Source: Rhynchonema sp. JSB1_4
Lineage: Eukaryota > Nematoda > Chromadorea > Monhysterida > Xyalidae
Assembly: GCA_030248065.1 (NCBI GenBank)
Contig: JASAMV010002482.1
Location: 1 to 64,000 of the forward strand
Length of the DNA: 64,000 nt
Reading direction: 5' to 3'
Shown: positions 59,674 through 64,000 of the stretch, one piece after another
Layout: every line of letters starts with the position of its first letter
Position numbering within the stretch: position 1 is the stretch's first letter
The notes under the pieces: generated by a model
What the model saw: the letters and a program-made list of their open reading frames with translations, nothing else
What the model was told of the DNA's origin: nothing
The model's database searches: none
Position numbers and translations under genes: made by a program

Positions 59674-62126
59674 TTTTCACAGAAAAAAATCTGCAAGATA
59701 TGGAATGTTCAACCAAAATGAAGATTTAAAACTCAGCACTGCTTCAGTTCTGCGGCTGAGAAACAGAAAGACCCAAAAGCAGCTCAGCAAAGTCAACAAT
59801 AAAATTGCGGTATTTTGAGTGCTGCACCATAAGGTTTCGAATCTCACCCACTTCGAAAACAAGGTCAAATATACCGACCCCCAGAACCCTGACCCAAAGC
59901 TTTATGGTGAAGTCTATCAACAAGTGTTGCTTGCAAAACCGCCGAACACATATAGTTGGTGTCTGGTGAACAAAAAGACCGAATACATGGGTAAATCGGT
60001 TACCAGCATCATATAGGTTAGGGGTGCAGTGTTTGTGCTGGGCAGACACCAGGCAAAAATGTTATTTTGTTATGCAAGCAAAACGACCAAGCACGCTATG
60101 CGTTGCAGGCTGCGCGGCGTATAGTAAATTTCCAAATTCGCTGCCGCACAGTAAAATACGCCCCATAGTTAATGTCAAGTTATAAACCCGCAAGCAAACC
60201 ATGCGCGGTTCTGAAACATTGCGCGCAGCTGCCTGGCTGGTTGGCAAGCTGCATTTGTGTGCGTGTTGCCGAAATGTTTCAAAAGTTGATCTTCGGGTTT
60301 AGAACGTGACATTAACTATGGGGCGTATTGCACTGTGTGGCAGCGAATTTGGAAATTTACTATACCTAAAATAGTGAAAAGATTGAGTCATTTGAAAAAA
60401 CCGGTGTGAGAAATTTAGAAATAAGTTTTATAAATTCAGCGCAAATTGGTTGCCAAGTCATTTGCGAAACTAGTGCGAGGGAGAACTTGATTGTGGTTGG
60501 AACAAACAAAACGGTTTCACACACCATTGATATACTATTTGACCGCGCCTGCCATTGCATTGCAGCAATATCTTACACCGTACAATGAATTGCAAAGTGC
60601 GTTAGATAAAGTACAATACATAAACATAAACCTGACACAGGTGACAAATGGTAAAAAGTAAAAAATCCACAATATCGAGGTATAACGGTCAAGTCAGTAA
60701 AACCAACATGGAGCTTGCCGGCGCGCAGAACAACCTGAGAGCTTATCACGAATAGTTGGTGTGCAACTTCCGCGGGTTTTGTTTACAGAAGGAAAAGTTC
60801 AGTGTTTGTTTAGACAACAGTAATAGTTTTTGTGGGCAGCAACTGGCGCCTGCTTGTAAAACACTGCACCCGCTACTGGTTATACAATAGCTGAAAAAGT
60901 GGACACATTTCAATGTAAAACAAATGTTGTCAATACAACGGTAAGTTTCCACTAGCGCGTAAAAACAAATAGTTAAAATAAAACAAATACAGACACGAAA
61001 AATAAAATAACATGAAGTTACAACATAATATCAAACATACCAAAGAAAAAATACAATAATCCATAGTTTTTAAATCGGTACAGAATATGCGAACAGAACC
61101 TGCATGTTTTATACATTGTGAGTTAATTTCACAATGAAAAGAACGATTACACTTGAAATGATGGAAATGTGTGAAAAATTAGCTTTCGTTTGTGTAAGTT
61201 TTTGCATGTGAATCGACACGTTTTGCGATTCGTCTGGACATGCATGCATACCGAAACACAACTTCGTGGCTCATTTTAGTGCTGGAGGCAGTTCTCCATC
61301 CCTTTACAAAACTGTGGCATAAGAAAATTTTGAATTACGCATTGAGTTATGTATTTTTTGGTTGCCCGTTTCGACCTCCCTTCGCGTGTTCGCGCATACG
61401 GGCGGGCGGTGCACCAGGACATCATCAGGGCGAGTTTATGCAACTGTTAAACATGCAGCAAGTTTATCCCAAGTTTCACATTGCAGCTGGTACAACACTA
61501 AACGTTTCCGTTGACGCTGTCTTTCCCCAAACGAAAATATGCGTATGCGAAGATAACAATCTGCGATATTACAAGGCGTCCAAGTGTAGCACGAAAAAAA
61601 CAGGCAGCTAAACGGGCAGCATGTAAACACGTTTCAGGGGGCAAAAACGCCAATGTATATATACTCGCACCGCAAATGTTAGTGCAAAATGCTGTTTTGA
61701 CGGTCTCCAACGTGTCTGACAAGGGCTATAAACGCGTGTGACAACTTAGGACATTACTTTACATGCATAATGTAGCTAAGAAAGTACATATCTTGCATGT
61801 GATCGTTATGCACTTTTGACAGGTTCGTGCAAACCGGCTTCACACGGAGTGTTCACAACGACGAAACTATCTCACTTTTTATTCCTGTGTGAAGCATCAG
61901 GGAACAAAATCGAAACTTGAGCAAATGCTGAACAGAAAACGACACTTTAACAATCATTGTGGGAGAAATGTTTCCCAGATGTTGCCTGATCCACAAAGCG
62001 CACGGCTGCATAGTGCATGCCACGTGCGCTTTACAGATCAGGAAACGTGCCTGACGAAAAAATCCCCCCACTACTAATTAAAAATAGGTCGATTCAAAAC
62101 CATAAAAAACATTAATAGCACAATAT
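59674..62126. other. intergenic interval with a MITE
   Basis: No exon is recognised here. It holds the palindromic element at 60120-60364, a family D palindrome at 61978-62055 and a relative of the TTCGCACTGACGATGACC repeat near 61360. It should contain the TECPR2 promoter. Confidence 0.55.
60120..60364. mobile_element. MITE, family C copy 2 (TATAGTAAATTT tips)
   Basis: Inverted arms of about 70 bp with only a few mismatches start TATAGTAAATTTCCAAATTC at both ends. TA at the tips fits a Tc1/mariner-type target. It has no coding sequence. Confidence 0.8.
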
Positions 62127-63646
62127 TCAATCAATCTTGTTCTCATACAACGCTCGCCATTTGCCAATCCCAGCATTGATCTTCTGTTGTCGCAAATGTT
62201 GCCAGCTGGACATGACCATCCGGTCACGCATTAGGTTGATGTGCGGGTACCTGAGGTTGGGCAACTTTGGTAACATTCTTTTGGTCGGCGGAAGCTAACC
62301 CAGGTTTTGGTCTTGATTTCTCTCTAGAGATCGAACTAGATATAGGTGTTGTCATCACACTCTCGCACACTTTTCCTCGCTGAGACGTACGAGCACAACA
62401 GGATCGTTTCGCAACCCATTCCCGTTGTTGTTCGTATTTTCAGCCGGTGGTTTACACTCAGCGTTAGGAGGTTAAGGTTGACGTCTACTAGCCGACAGCC
62501 AGAAAAGTGTATCAATATCGCCAAACCCATACTGCACTACCTGTCCCATCAATACAGAGTGACGGGACCCTAGTAGACCTCACACAATCATGGTACCCTA
62601 CCCATCTAATTGAGGTTTTATTGCACTCTTTTGTGTGCAATGCTCTGGAGCAGATAGAAAACTCGAAATATTTCGTGGTTAGGGACCGGACAGGACAGTG
62701 TCAAATGCATTGTCCAGCTGTTTCATTTTTAAAGTCGGCTTCAATCTATGAAACATCAACCAACTTTGGTTTTTTCGGCCCTCCATCTTTAATTGTACTT
62801 GCCGCCAATCGCTTACGCAACAGCTCGGTGTCAACTTCAACCGGGTCGCGGTATTTGTCGAGATATCTAGGAAGAACCATATTTGTTCCCCAATTCTTAA
62901 ATACCGCGGTTCTTTATCTCTTTTTCCAGAAATTGCCCAAAAATACAAAAATCCGAGTTTCCGCAAGTATAACTACTGCCGTATAATAGAGGGTTTCACT
63001 ACATATAAAGGGACCACACTATATCCATAACTTTTTGAAACATCAACAAATCTGTGAACACTCACTCGTCGAAAGGCACGGATTCAGCGGGCACTTCCTC
63101 TTGTTTTTCGAATTCCGGTTCGGGCCAATCAAATTTATACAACGGTTGCGGTACACCTGAAAAGAATGAGAATTTAACATATGATTTCGTGGTCTTGTCG
63201 GCGAATATGCAAAAACTGTTTCGAAAGTTCTGTAAAACAGGCTCGCCGATCAAATGCAATAATTTCACCGATGTACGCTACGGGAAAAAGAGAATCTGTG
63301 ACAAAACACAACGAAACAAAACTCGCTTCCGGTCCGAAATAAGGATTTCTCGCCACTCAGGTCAGTCAAAATAAAAATTGCTGCCAGAGATCTAAAACAA
63401 ACAATTTTCACATTTCGTCGCTTTAGATCCGTATTCAGCCTCTGTCACCAAGTCTGCCATCGTGCATGCCCGTCTCCAGGATCATGAACAATTCAAATAA
63501 ATAACCCACCAAATCTGTGATGCAAACAATGCTGCACGGATGGGTCCCATTCGGTTTGGCAGAAAGCGAAAGACGCCGGTGTCAACTGTGATTCGTGTTG
63601 TTTGTAGAAGGCGGCTAAATCGACCATACGGTCAGGCAGAGAGTCG
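62127..63646 (-). CDS. unrecognised gene, 3' exons only (5' end upstream or outside window)
   Basis: Four exons join in one frame: 63646-63510, 63156-63066, 62866-62761, 62264-62127. Splice phases agree, and about 156 residues are seen. The protein is hydrophilic with no membrane helix. Readable blocks are TEWDPSVQHCLHHRFGVPQP, a Glu-rich stretch, DKYRDPVEVDTELLRKRLAA and a basic C-terminus RMVMSSWQHLRQQKINAGI ending in Ile-Asp. I do not recognise the family; a small mitochondrial or ribosomal-type protein is possible but only a guess. The exon 1 acceptor shows that at least one more exon lies upstream. The last acceptor (CCAAAG) has a weak pyrimidine tract. Confidence 0.6.
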
Positions 63647-64000
63647 CTGCAATCAGATTTGAGATGTGGTTATCGTCAAAATTCACCGGATTCAAAGTGA
63701 ACTCAGATTTCGTATTTTTTTAGGTGCAGATTGGCCAGTGGCGGATCCAGCTTTCGGCCAACGGGGCTAAATCCCAAAAGTCATTTTTCAATTTCAAGCA
63801 AAATACGGCATAAACTACACGCGCGCGAACATTTTATAATACACCTTTAGCACGCGCGACAGCCAAATTTGAATGAAAATGGATGTACACGACGTGCGAA
63901 GCGCGCGATTAGAGTGAAAATCCTGGGATATGGGTGTCAAATTTATACCTCAAACTGCTTCAAGAAGTGGCAATGATTTGAGAACTGCCAAAAAACCGGA

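Noticed and set aside
1..64000. CRISPR arrays, rRNA, bacterial operons or viral genes
   Set aside because: None seen; the repeats are palindromic or dispersed, not regularly spaced with unique spacers, and all supported genes are intron-bearing animal genes.

Overview
The window is nuclear DNA from a small invertebrate animal. Every recognisable gene is split by GT-AG introns, mostly 50-800 bp, and the genes encode metazoan families: an SLC5 transporter, a cys-loop receptor, rhodopsin-like GPCRs and a TECPR2-type protein. I infer an ecdysozoan-like lineage but cannot name the species. No bacterial or organellar genes were seen. Gene models were built by hand, joining exons by reading frame, splice-site dinucleotides, intron phase and family conservation. 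They are predictions without transcript support.

Layout. (1) 947-9085, minus: a 14-exon SLC5 sodium/solute symporter of 586 codons. Its largest intron holds two transposons nested in an older repeat. (2) 9086-14861: no supported gene; palindromic repeats and one duplication. (3) 14862-19972, plus: an 11-exon single-pass membrane protein with a possible BRICHOS-like ectodomain. One intron carries a 1.1-kb TTAA-flanked transposon and another an array of splice-site-like repeats. (4) 20841-22869, plus: a 10-exon nicotinic-type cys-loop receptor subunit of 466 codons. (5) 25404-26746, plus: a rhodopsin-like GPCR with a 17-bp microexon, first exon not found. (6) 27961-31814, minus: a second, peptide-receptor-like GPCR with 9 exons and 508 codons, convergent with the first. 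(7) 31815-44490: no convincing gene; miniature transposons, a GC-rich minisatellite and patches that look like poor base calling. (8) 44491-59673, minus: a TECPR2 orthologue with at least 27 exons, an N-terminal WD-type propeller, C-terminal TECPR repeats and a terminal LC3-interacting motif. (9) 62127-63646, minus: the 3' exons of an unrecognised gene running towards or past the window end.

The genes do not form a pathway. The transporter, ion channel, two GPCRs and single-pass protein are all membrane proteins, whereas TECPR2 acts in autophagy and the early secretory route. The strongest non-genic signal is the transposon record. Three hAT-type elements each have exact 8-bp target duplications, two elements are flanked by TTAA, and one dispersed repeat is found empty at two places and filled twice at a third. 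I found no clearly new biological system. The most unusual items are the splice-site repeat array, the microexon next to a GC-AG intron and the conserved terminal LIR of TECPR2.
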